This document shows, in pieces, positions 10,919 to 24,600 of a stretch of 64,000 bases of DNA. The DNA is from Cucumis sativus (lineage: Eukaryota > Streptophyta > Magnoliopsida > Cucurbitales > Cucurbitaceae). The stretch is from assembly GCF_000004075.3 (NCBI RefSeq), contig NC_026657.2:5642001-5706000 (forward strand), read 5' to 3'. The position numbers and the translations under genes are program-made. Position 1 is the first letter of the stretch, and each line of letters opens with the position of its first letter. The notes under the pieces are model-generated. The model was not told the DNA's origin, did no database searches, and saw only the letters and a program-made list of their open reading frames with translations.

Positions 10919-12941
10919 TGTAACACCCCAAATTTTGAGGTGTGAGATAATTTATTTATTAAAATTTTAAGGATTTTGGGTTTAAGTATTTTGAGTGTTA
11001 TATTATTATAGTTTGGTATGGAAGACAATTTATTTTGAGGGAAAAGAAAATAAGTGAAAATGGAAAGGAATTTGAGTGTGGAAAAGAAGAAGAAATAATC
11101 TATTATTATTAAACCTTTCTCGTTTGTGTGCCTTCTTCTTCCCCATCCCTCATCTTTTCTCTTCTTCGTGAAGCCACCGCCCCTTTTCTTCTTTTCTTCT
11201 TCGTTCAATCTCTTATGTCAACTGCCCATGCTCGTCAAGTTTTCGTTCAACATCAAGCCGAGCTCCAAGCTTCGTTCGAGCACAGCTTCTCCGGTGAAGG
11301 TCACGTCACGTCGCCTCTCTATTAACAAAGTGTCATCGCCGCACGCGTTTTCCTACACCCGACGACTACCCAAGCTAACGCGTCCAAGGTTGTTTGTCAT
11401 TCCATCAAGTCTCTGCCACCGCGTTGCACCATTCGGGTCTTAACCAAGCGGTCGTTTCTGCTCTTTTTTTGTCTTCATCTGCGAAGCTCCAGCTGCGCGG
11501 CGAAGTTTCACACTGCCTTGTCCCTCCTTGAACCATCTAACTTGGTTTTGTTTGCCATTACTTAGTTCGTTTGGAGCGCGGTCGCTTCTGCCTTACCATG
11601 AAACATTGGTTTTTGGTGGTATTTGGTAATAGTGGGTTTGACCACTTCTGCAATTGTAGTTTTGTTGAGTTGTGACGTTAGATTAATTGGTTAACTTGTT
11701 ATTCAATTCTTGAAGGTGTTGGAAATAGCATTCGAGTTCTTGGAATTCACAACGATTTTAGATTTTAGTTGGAGTTTGATTCTCCACTACTAGGTAAGTT
11801 TAGAATTCACATTTGGGTAATTTGAGTGGGAGAAAGTATTATGAAAGTGTTTGATTTTTCGTTTAATTATGTTTAGGTTGCTTTGTTGGACTTTAGTTCG
11901 ATCAAGAAGCTTAGATAACCGTAAGGTAAGGGGTTTCTACTACTGGACTCTATAATGAATTGAGAATGTTGAACTGACTCATCTAAAATGTATTGACTGA
12001 TAGGTGAATTTAGATATGATGACTGAACTGAGAGCATTGAACTAATTGAGTTAAGGGTTGTTAACTGTTATGTAAATGTATAGATATAGTGTACTGTAGA
12101 TTGAATTGACTGAACTGAGGAGGGTGACACATATGTAAATTTGATTGTCTGATGTATTATTATGCTACTGATTGATTATGTGTTAGTATGGGTAAATTGA
12201 TTGTAATTGTGTTGGACTGAAACGATTATATGATGATGATAACTTGGACAGTATTATGAATTGACTGCTTAAATGGTTAGAATGGACTGAGGGAAAATTG
12301 TTAGCTTTGTTTATTGGGTAGTGTGTCTTGCATGTGTCCCATGGGATCACCATCTGTTGTGCATCATTTGGAGGCACTAGATTGATAGGTGCATCCTTCA
12401 GGAGCACTAGACTGACATGTGCATTCTTCGGGGGCATTAGATTAATTATGTGCATCCTACGGGATCACAAGACTGTTATGACGTAGGGTACCCCTAATAG
12501 GCAATTAACAGTTTATACCCCCAACGGAACCAGTAGTGGGTCTCTTACTGGGTATATCTATACTCACCCTTTATGTTTAACCTTTTTCAGGAAGGAAAAA
12601 GTAATATGTGGAGCAGATCGACAAGGGACAAAAAGGACGTGTGATTGCCATATGGGAACGCTCTTTCAAAATTTGCTTTCGCTTCCAGCTTTTAATGTTT
12701 TAGTGTTTCTCTGTAATATTGATGATTTAAAAAAGTTTCATGTTTAGAACAACCGTTTATTTCTTGATGATTTTATAGACGATACTTTTGAACCTTTAAT
12801 TTTGTTTGAAATAGGGCCCAATTAAAAATTCTTCGATGTTTATTTGATTTTTAACAGATTTTACAAACTTTTATGTTTAAACGAAGTGTCTTTGTATTAA
12901 AGTAATGATCACAGTTTAGTTCGAAAAGTTGGGTCGTTACA
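10919..12941 (+). mobile_element. Solo LTR, about 2.0 kb, probably Ty3-gypsy
   Basis: The ends are TGTAACACCCC and GGTCGTTACA, giving a 6-bp inverted repeat TGTAAC/GTTACA. The flanks CTCAG (10914-10918) and CTCAT (12942-12946) are a near-perfect 5-bp target duplication. There is no internal coding domain. A CT-rich segment with a few GC-rich short frames lies at 11100-11600, and a short tandem array lies at 12331-12479. Length and ends resemble gypsy LTRs of eudicots; the lineage is inferred. Confidence 0.8.
12331..12479. repeat. Tandem array of about 30-bp units within the solo LTR
   Basis: Four clear units begin GTGCATC/GTGCATT at 12359, 12389, 12419 and 12450, with a decayed one before them. 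Each carries a variant of GGAGCACTAGA. Spacing is 30-31 bases. Confidence 0.8.
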
Positions 12942-15847
12942 CTCATGAAGGAATAAGTTACTGTTATTGATCTATATTCATAAACACATAAATATATCTA
13001 CCGTGAGAAGATTCAGTTGTGAGTGTTTAGTGGAGTGTACAAACAGTTAACGAATATTGATTAATGTGGTTAATGAGTATAGCCAATTAAACTCATATCG
13101 TTGTAGCTTCTAATATATAGGTTCATTAAGTCCCCTTCCTAGCTCGTAAAAGGTATTGAGATTTATTTATATTTGTTGTAATTTGAAATGTTCGAATTTA
13201 CTTTGGGAATTACTATAATGTATTGTGATACATTATAATATAAAGTTTATATTTTAATTAAACTTTATTATATAAATTTAATTTTAGATATGATTCAAAA
13301 TTAATTTATGAGAGATAAAATATTTGAATGAGTTCAAATATTAATTTAATGTGAATTGAATTTATATTAAAATTATTGGTTAGGAGAAATTTATATTTGA
13401 ATATGATTCAAATTTAATTTAAGTTAAATATAAGATATTTAATTTAGTAATTAAATTTGATTTAATTAAATTAGTATTAAACTAAACTATTAAATTAATA
13501 TTTAATTGAATTAATTAATAGTTTAGTTTTATTTTATTTTATTAAATTTGATTTAATTAAATTAAATTAGTTAAAACTATAAGATACGTGAGAGATATTC
13601 ATTAAATATGATTTAAATGAAATATTAATTAATTAGTTAATTTGATATTTTTATTAATTTAATATTTTTTTAAATTAATAAGATCTCATAATTGTCTCCG
13701 CACCTTGAAGAAGAGATAGTTATAAATACATATAAGAAAACAGGTTTTTAAACTTAAGTCATTTTGCCTCTCTCCGAATTCTCTCGAAGATTCTCTCAAA
13801 AACTTTTTCATATTCCAATTGATTCCTACAAATCAATCTCATCTTAGAAAATAGGAAAGTCTCTGATACGTAACTACGTTAGTTTTTCTTTCTCTAGTCT
13901 ATAATTAGAAAACATGTTTAGTCTTTAAGTTATAATAAAAAAAATAGTTTCTATATTATTTTGTCAATTTACGATATTTTTTAAGTTTCCAATTAAATCG
14001 ATCTAAGGTTTCTATGAAACTATAAAATCTTCTCTTGTCAAAGGCTTTAACCCTTTCAAGTAACACTTTGGTTTCAACATGCTCCATGTTTCTCGAGGAG
14101 TAATACCTTGCACACTTTTAGTGAAGCTCAATTTAGGAGATAAAGAGCACAAGTTACTGCATCACCCCAAAATTGATCGGAAGGTTTCTTGGCCTTCAAC
14201 ATACTTCTTGCAAGCTCCATTATTATTTTGTTTTTCCTCTCTGCAACTTTGTTTTGTTGAGGAGTTCTTCAAACAGTCTTTTGATACTTGATTCCATTTT
14301 CCTTTAAGAAATCTACAAAAACAATATATTCACCTCCATGATCTAAACACAATGATTTCAATTTCAAGTTACTTTCATATTTAACTATTCCTTTGAATGT
14401 CTTGAAACATTTGAAAGTAGTGCTCTTTTCTTTTAGCAAATAAATTCATGTTTTTCGATTATAGTCATCAATAAATGTGAAAAAATAATGATTACCTCCA
14501 TATGTAGTAGTTCTCGTGGGTTCACATAGGTCTGTATTAGACAAGCTTGAGAGATTTCGGTGCTCTCCAAAAACCTCATGTCGAAAAATGAATTTTGATG
14601 ATGCTTCCCAAAAATATATGCTTCACAAATTTAATCTTTTTTAATATTTGGCATTCCTCTCACCATATGTTGTTGACACGTGTGAGATAAAATGTCAAAA
14701 CTCAGGTGCCTAAATCAACAATGCCACAACCATGAAGAGTCATTTACTAAAGTCTCAAATCAAACAAGTTTTGCATAGTATATTTTAATTGGAAACATTT
14801 TGTTGTGAGTCATGCGAACCTTTGTTAAGAGATCTTCATTCTTGGTTTTAATTTCATATATGCTATCTTTAAAGATAATACCATGTCCTCTTAGGAGAAG
14901 TTGTCTAACACTTAAAAATATTGTGCTTGAGATCTGAAACATAATACACATCAATACGTCTTTTTACTCCTTTTTTTTGTCTTGACAAGAATATATATCT
15001 CCTTTTCCTAATTTGACTTCAAGCTTCTTGTTGTCACTTGTCTTCACTAAATTTTGATGAGATTCATCTAAAGATATAAAAATGTCATTTCTTCCTCTAA
15101 TCAAGTGGTTACTACAACTACTATCAACATATCATATTTCTTTAGTCTTGTTTTTTGGACGTTGAGTGTGAGGAAGAGAAGACCTTGATCATTCATTTAG
15201 CTCATGCAATAGAGTGGTTTCTTCTTGATAAGAATTAGCGTTCTTAGACCAACAGTTTGGTTGAAAATGTCCATAACATCTACAATTGAAACATTGTATG
15301 TGAGAAAAATCTCCACGACCACCACTTATGCTTCCTCCTCTATTTGAACTTCTTCCCCTTCCTCTATTTAAAGAAGATTGATTGTCTCTGCTCTCTGACT
15401 TTGTATTTGTTACGATATTGGATCATCCATTGTCTCTGCCACCACGTCCACCTCTTCTTCCATCATATCATCCTCTATAGAAGGATCGCATATGAAAAGC
15501 TTCTTCTGAAGGAGTAGAATCAAACAACTTTAATATGAGCTTATGAGATTGAAGAGATCCAATTAAGCTATTGATGGAGAAAGTTGACAAATCTTTTGAT
15601 TATTCAATTGCTACAACAATATGTTCATATCTTCTAGTCATGCTTCTAAGAATCTTTTCAATCACCATTTAATCTTCAATTGTTTCTCCATTTGATCTCA
15701 ATTGATTAACAATTAAGAGAACATGGTTGAAAATTCTTCAATAGTTGCAACATCTTTTATTCGAATGGTATCAAATTCAACTCGAAGTGTTTGCAATCAG
15801 ACCAATTTTACTTTTTCTTCTCCTTCATACAAATTCTGTAATGCATC

Positions 15848-16130
15848 TCATGCTATTTTAGCACTAGAGACTCCTGATGTTCTTTCAAAAATATTTTCAT
15901 CCACAGCTTGATAGATGAAAAACAATGCCTTCTTATCTTTTTTTCTAGCATTTCTCAACTCAATGAGTTGTTGTGGTAAAAAACCATTCTCACTTTCTGG
16001 CTCTAAATATCCTTTGTCAACAATATCCCAAGATCTTGAGATCCATAAATAACCTTCATTTGTTGGCTCCACCATCTATAGTTTTTTCCTTCAAAGCGAG
16101 GAAGTTGATGCTGCAACATGTTAGATGACA
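15848..16130 (-). pseudogene. Copia gag N-terminal fragment
   Basis: The minus-strand reading gives LPRFEGKNYRWW, then a frame change, then RNARKKDKKALFFIYQAVDE and ERTSGVSSAKIA. These are the conserved landmarks of a copia-type gag (UBN2-like). A zinc-knuckle remnant (CRCYGHFQPNCW) follows near 15290. Stops and frameshifts make it non-functional. Confidence 0.8.
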
Positions 16131-16159
16131 TCTTTCAATCCTTTGCTCTGTTACCACTT

Positions 16160-16501
16160 TGTTCGAAGCACTCTAAATTCACTCTAAATCTCACAGACTT
16201 TCAAGAGAAAAAACTTGTTCTATTAGAAAACTCAAGAACACATAAGAGAAGAACATTGTTCTCTTGAAGCACACTTTCTTTATAAACTTCAATTTTCTTC
16301 CATTGATTCTCTTGCATACAAACGAAGAAAATGAACTCTTTATATAGTACCCAAGAAAAACTTCCTAAAAGACACAAAATAAATAAAGTACTACATGCAT
16401 ACATATCATTCATATACTTGAACAATTACATGTATCTTGAAATTAGAAATGTATCTAAGAATGTGTTATTCATAATGTATCTAACTTATTAATTTCTAAC
16501 A
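16160..16501 (-). mobile_element. 5' LTR of the copia relic and adjacent primer-binding site
   Basis: On the minus strand it starts TGTTAGAAATTAATAAG and ends GCTTCGAACA, 342 bp. A TATATAAAG box lies inside (minus strand, near 16340). Immediately after, at 16156-16145, minus-strand TGGTAACAGAGC matches the usual copia primer-binding site complementary to initiator methionine tRNA with one difference. No second LTR was found to date the insertion. Confidence 0.8.
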
Positions 16502-19292
<2,791 letters not shown>

Positions 19293-19311
19293 AGTTCAAC
19301 AATTTTTGTAA

Positions 19312-19312
<1 letters not shown>

Positions 19313-19339
<27 letters not shown>
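19313..19339 (+). repeat. (CT)n microsatellite in RABA2 3' UTR
   Basis: A perfect CT run of about 13 units begins some 20 bases after the RABA2 stop codon and should lie in the 3' UTR. Confidence 0.9.
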
Positions 19340-19344
<5 letters not shown>

Positions 19345-21227
19345 GTCATTTGCTTGTTCATTTCTTCCTAGTTACCAACTCTCTTCTGTTATTTGTTTGC
19401 TTTTGGATTATGTTGGTGTATAATTTACATATAATTTATATTTTTACTTAGATTTATTATTATTATTATTTTCTTCATTATGTAGCCCAAGGGATCATTG
19501 AAATCTCTTGTCAGACACTAATGAGAGGTTCATTTCAGGGACTGTCTGTTTCTATGGAATCTCTATGTTGGAGAATCAAATATGTGAATGTCTGGTGGAG
19601 CTTTTAGTTTTTTGATATCTGTGAGTATTTAACTTATATGCTGCAATTTTGGGTGGGGAATTTGAAAGAATTTTAGTTTATGTTTGGGGAGTGATTTTGC
19701 TATGGAATATTTTTTTATTTTACACTTCTAAATGCAATTTTGAATTTGAATTATTAAAATCAGATGACAAAAGTTATTTTTTGTTTAACCTACTTATGTC
19801 TCAACTAAATTTAGATGGACTTTTGAACAATATTTGATTAGATCAGCTGAAGTTAGTGGATGAGGAAGAGAGGTTATTAATAAATAGAGGGGCCTTGGGA
19901 GGAAGAGTGTGGTCTCCTCAAGTAGCATTGTTGAGGGGAAGATGCTATACATTTATTTCATGATGCTTCATTTATTTTTTACAAGATATTTACCATTTAA
20001 ATTGTATTGGGTTTTTGTGTAAATACTTTGTTGTTTATTATTAATTCTTTTTATATAGTTTAACAATTGGGTTCGGAAAGCAATTATTTTAATAATTTGA
20101 AAAGGCAACAGATTTTGTGAAACCATCCATTTGTCGGTGAGATAAAAAGGGGTTTTCTTGGGGTTAATGACTTTAGATAGCAATAGAGATTTAGGATTTG
20201 AAAGCAAACCACAATGTAATGAAGGATATGGTAAAGATGAGAGTTAAAAAGCTTAGGAATGACCAAATATAGTTTATTAAACTATAGAAATGACCAAACA
20301 TCGAGAGAGAATCCAAATTGTAAACTTCTTAGCCGTAAAAAATACTTTATTTCACACACTTTGTAGGCATAGTTAAACTATAATTTCACTTTTTAAAATT
20401 AAGGATATTATTAACCATGAAAACTTTAATACTCAACCAAAATTGAACCTTTGAGAGTAAAAGAACTAGAATTTAACAAATTAGGAAGTATATAAACCAA
20501 TATCATTTTTTAACCTATAAACATATTTCAATATACTAATTAATTTATATTAATTATATTTAATTAAAAATAATTTATTTATATGTTATTTTAGTAATAA
20601 ATAAATTAACTAATGTTAAATTTAATTCATCTTGCATACTTAATCAAGTAATTATTTAATTTTAGTTTATATATACAAAATGTTGTATTGAACACAAATA
20701 TATTAATTATCATGCACATCACATTTAAAACTCAAAAATTCAAATTCTAGATGTTTAATATCTATATTCATAAAAGAATATGTGAGATCTAAATGACTCC
20801 AAGAGATTGTTTGGTTAACGATAAAAACAAAGAGTTTATTTATATTTATAATAATTATAGGAAAGTTAGTGTGGAAGCGTAAGGAATGTGAATATTTTGA
20901 TGAGAAATATGAGTTGATGCGAGTAACGAAATAGTAAACATCGTGAACTAGATAAGGGTTTTTTTTTTCATTCAATCTAATTTTCTCAAATTAGTGGAGC
21001 TCGAAGAAGTATAGGAGTATGATAGGAAGGAGATAAAAATTTGTACATAATAATGAATAAAATATAATTAAGATTAATAACATTAATATTAATATTAAAA
21101 GAGAACTAAAAAGGGTATTGTCAGATTGGGTCAGGAGTAGGGTCCACTCCCACGTGAGGTTAGGGGTAAAATGGTAACAAAAATTAATATAGAGTGTTAG
21201 AGAGAGAAAATCAAATGAGAGAGAGAG
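19340..21227. other. RABA2 3' UTR and intergenic DNA
   Basis: The first few hundred bases probably hold the RABA2 3' end. The remainder (20200-21180) is very AT-rich with no recognisable gene. A GAGAGA run at 21217-21228 precedes the likely leader of the KH gene. Confidence 0.4.
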
Positions 21228-21679
21228 ATGTTGGTTTTTACTTTGGGTAGAAAAAGACGCATCCACCAGTTTGCCCATTTCTCATTCGCATTCGCATTCC
21301 CATTCCCATTCCCATTCCATTCCTCATCTCATTTTCTCATTTCATTGCCACTGACCCAACAACAACAACAACCAACATCATCACACACTCAAATTCGCAA
21401 CCCCATACACCTCTTCACGATCTTCTTCTTCTTCTTCTTCTTCTTCACAGGGCTTTCCCTTTTCCCCCCACCGCTAATACTCTTAACCAACCCCCTTTCA
21501 AGTTTCAACCCACTGCCCTTTATCTCTTCCCCCGAGATTCATCGCCTTCTTCCCTCTTTCTCCGAAGGTATGCCTCTTTCTTCATCTGGGTTTCTCTGTT
21601 GTTCCTCCTTTATTTTCTTTCCACTCTTCTTTTCCACTTATTAACCCAATTCTACTTCTGGGTTTCTTCTCTTCTTTAG
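21228..21679 (+). promoter_or_regulatory. 5' leader of the KH gene with intron and upstream frame
   Basis: A pyrimidine-rich segment (21270-21560) resembles a plant 5' UTR. A donor at 21568 (CCGAAG|GTATGC) and an acceptor ending 21679 (TTCTTTAG) define a 112-base leader intron. If transcription starts before 21228, an upstream frame from ATG 21228 reads across this splice and ends in TGA at 21688-21690, sharing the A with the main start codon. The transcription start is not visible in the sequence. Confidence 0.55.
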
Positions 21680-21689
21680 TTTATGCGTG

Positions 21690-24600
21690 ATGGGGGAGAG
21701 AACCCCACCTGGGAGTTACTTCCATTACCCTCCCCCTTCTGCTCATGCATCGCCTCACAGGACTCCTTCCATCCCTTTAGATCGGGAGAGGTAATTCTTC
21801 TTTCTTTCTCTTCTCAATTATTGATCATGATTTGCTTTCTATTTTTAATTATTATTTGGAACTTCTTGATTCAGATTCCTTGTTTGATTAATCATTCATA
21901 ATGGGTGTTTCTTTTTTCTTTTCTTTTTTTGGTTTGATGATCTTTATCATTGCATTTGAATACTAATCAGATGGCCTTGTATATGGTTGTGCTGTTGGAC
22001 ATGTAGTTGTGTTACTTTTGGACCTTATGAGTTTTATATGTGATGGTGATTTTGTGTTTTGTGTGACAATGGCAGGTGTCTAGCTGAATTACTGTCAGAG
22101 AGACAGAAGTTGGGTCCCTTTGTTCAAGTTTTACCTCATTGTAGCAGACTTCTGAATCAGGGTGGGGTTATAAGATCTCTAGCATTGCATTTTGTTGTTG
22201 CAATACTTATAATTGTTTCTCATGCTGGCATTGATAGAACCACAGTTTCCATCTTATACTACAGTTAGGGACTTTCATTCTTTGTAGTGTATTAAGGGTA
22301 TGGGTAGAAACAGCTCTCATAATCATTTGAACAAATTTAATTACAACTAAGCTCCCATGTTTCCATATAGTTTTATATAAAACTTTTTTTTAAAAATAAT
22401 AATAATACTTGGTGTTGTAGCTATATTGCTATATTTTTCACATTAAAATGCTACTAACTGTCAGTTGTATCAAGTGGTATCAAAGCATCATTCGATGCAT
22501 TAATTTATTGGAAGAAAGGCTTGAAGCACAAGTGGGTTTGCTAGCTTTTGAAAATTTAAGATGTTGAAAGAAATTGGTGATGGAAATTTGTTGACTCAAG
22601 AACAGCGAAGAAGATGCAATGTCCGATCTGGTGGAACATATGTTGAATGAAAATTTGTCATTTGCTAGTTGCTATTGGAGAAGGAGGAAATTCATTTGAG
22701 AAGGAGGAAGCCACCAACGAGCAATCGGAATATTATTTCTTACTTCCTCAGCTATAATGAGGAAATTCATTTGCTCCCAAAGGATGCAACAGAGTTAGCT
22801 GAGGAAGTAAGATTAGAGGATCAGAAATGGAATTTCATGAAGGGGCTAAGAATGACAACGATACATTTTGTGGCTAGATGTAGCAAGTGGAATATTGTCT
22901 GAGGAGAAATTGGTAGTCTTTCTGAAAGAAAAATCACTAGAGTGAGATTTGAAGGTAGTGGCTGATATCTTTATAAACAGGGTGATGGCATCATGAATGC
23001 ACATTAGCAAAAATGAAACCATACGTATTCAACTTTAATGGGGGTTTGTAAACGTTGTGAGCTATATCATCCCCCCTTCTCAGATCCTTCATTTTGAAGC
23101 TTTGCCTTTGTACTTTGTTCCCTTCTGTGGAAGAATTGCAGATGGATAGATGCTTGCTTGAGAAATGAAGGGCAGTGAAGGTCTGATAGCAATGGAGGAA
23201 AATGGAAGTTTGGTGGTAAAAGGAAGGTGTAGGAAAATTTCATATTTGAGCTATGCAGAAGAAGTGTTTAGAGGTGGTTTAACACAAGGCAATGCTCGTT
23301 TAGGATTGCTTGGATGGAGTGCAAACCGTGGTGGCATTTAGTTATCAGGAATATAGAAGGAAATAGTTTCAGCCTAGAACCATTCCCCTGATCCACACCT
23401 TGAGGAAAAGGTGTATTTTTGGTGGAATACAATAGGACCTGTATCAAAGGTAGTGTGTAGTGTAGTCTTTGCCATTTGTAAGGTTCTAAGAGGAGTGTCG
23501 TTTTGTTCATTTGAGTCCACTAGTTGTAAATAGAGGCTGGGTGGTTGGAGAGATGAATTTGATGGTTGTTTGGCTTGTGCTTGCCTAAAAAATGACGCAC
23601 CCATGCTACCTTGAAATACTTTAGAATCTGAGATTATACCTATTTTATTTTGTTTGCCTATTACATGCAATGGAGAGTTCTTGTTTTCTGGGACCAACTA
23701 AATGCTTATGCCTTATTCTATATCACCAAGTTCTAGTTGGGATCAGGTCAATCTAAGTTTAGGCTAAGCCTGTTATGTCCAAGGGTGTCATTTTCTCTGT
23801 GTAGATGGAGGCAAAAATGTATCCTACTGTCAAGTCATAATTAATAAGACTAATCAAGAACACCATACTGTCTTGACTTATAAAAAATGATGTTAACCTG
23901 TGATGATGTTATGAATCCGAGACTTGACCTTGGAATTTTTTGGATTATTTTCCTCTTAACCAGTGACTAGTAAATTTCATGAATAACAAAGCATTTAAAG
24001 TCGTCATCTTAAACATGAGTGTTCGCTTAGTCAATTGCATGTGCGCCCCCCTTATTTATGACCTCTCATTGCAGAGATCAGACGTTTATCAGGCCTTAAT
24101 CAAACTTCTGTGGATCATGAGAGATTTGAGCATGGCAGTCCTTACAGGTCACTAGGTCAGCTATCGAATGGAAGACCAATGGACATGGAAGGTTGGCCTC
24201 CAATGCAAATGGAGGTTAGCTGGATAATTTATTTGATAATGTACTAAAAAGATTTTTCTTAATTAGTGATATTTTTGTAATGGACATCCTTGGAACTGCC
24301 TTACATTGACAATGGTACTCAGGCATCCTTGATCTCGATTCGAAGTCTTTCTCTTTAATCACTAATTTCTTCATATTAGGATATTTTTGTAAAATGGAAA
24401 ACCTAACTTCTTTAAAATGAATGAAAGAACAACAGAGTGACCAATAGCTACCTTCAAGATATGAGTCTTTTACATTATTAAATCTTCGTCATGTTTATAT
24501 GTTTGTCTTGGGGGCAGGAATTCAAAATTTTGTAGGGTATTTTTAAAAATTCCCAGCCTTTACTACTAGGGAACTCCTTGGTTCTAGCCTCAACAACCTC

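Larger units (their letters stand above)
10177..14058. mobile_element. Solo LTR inserted in the copia integrase, itself interrupted
   Basis: The element begins TGTTGTGATTTATG and ends AACCCTTTCA, the TG...CA form of an LTR. Flanking 5-bp words ACTAA (10172-10176) and AGTAA (14059-14063) match at four of five positions and look like an aged target duplication. Removing it rejoins the copia integrase, giving KPxVSHLRV across the join apart from a one-base slip. Subtracting the inner LTR and its target duplication leaves about 1.85 kb. No internal coding region is present, so it is best read as a solo LTR, although a degraded short element is possible. Confidence 0.6.
8540..16501 (-). mobile_element. 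Degenerate Ty1-copia retrotransposon, 3'-truncated and nested
   Basis: Read on the minus strand the order is 5' LTR (16160-16501), primer-binding site, gag (about 16130-15200), integrase (about 15100-14064), an insertion (14058-10177), then reverse transcriptase and the start of RNase H (about 10170-8540). Recognisable words include KKDKKALFFIYQAVDE in gag, DHGGEYIVF in integrase, SHLRVFEGIVYSHTSDEK at the far junction, and MNDIGLLHYFLGIEVKR in reverse transcriptase. The RNase H part stops after WASKKQEVIAMSTTD, and no 3' LTR follows, so the 3' end has been lost. Many frameshifts and stops make every frame dead. Domain order LTR-gag-integrase-RT is diagnostic of copia rather than gypsy. Confidence 0.85.

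Noticed and set aside
11126-11443. 105-residue frame inside the 2.0-kb LTR
   Set aside because: It lies wholly within a solo LTR, shows no domain, and overlaps other frames of equal length.
21228-21644. 138-residue open frame before the KH gene
   Set aside because: It reads through a pyrimidine-rich leader and an intron donor at 21568, and its composition follows that bias. It is kept only as a possible uORF.
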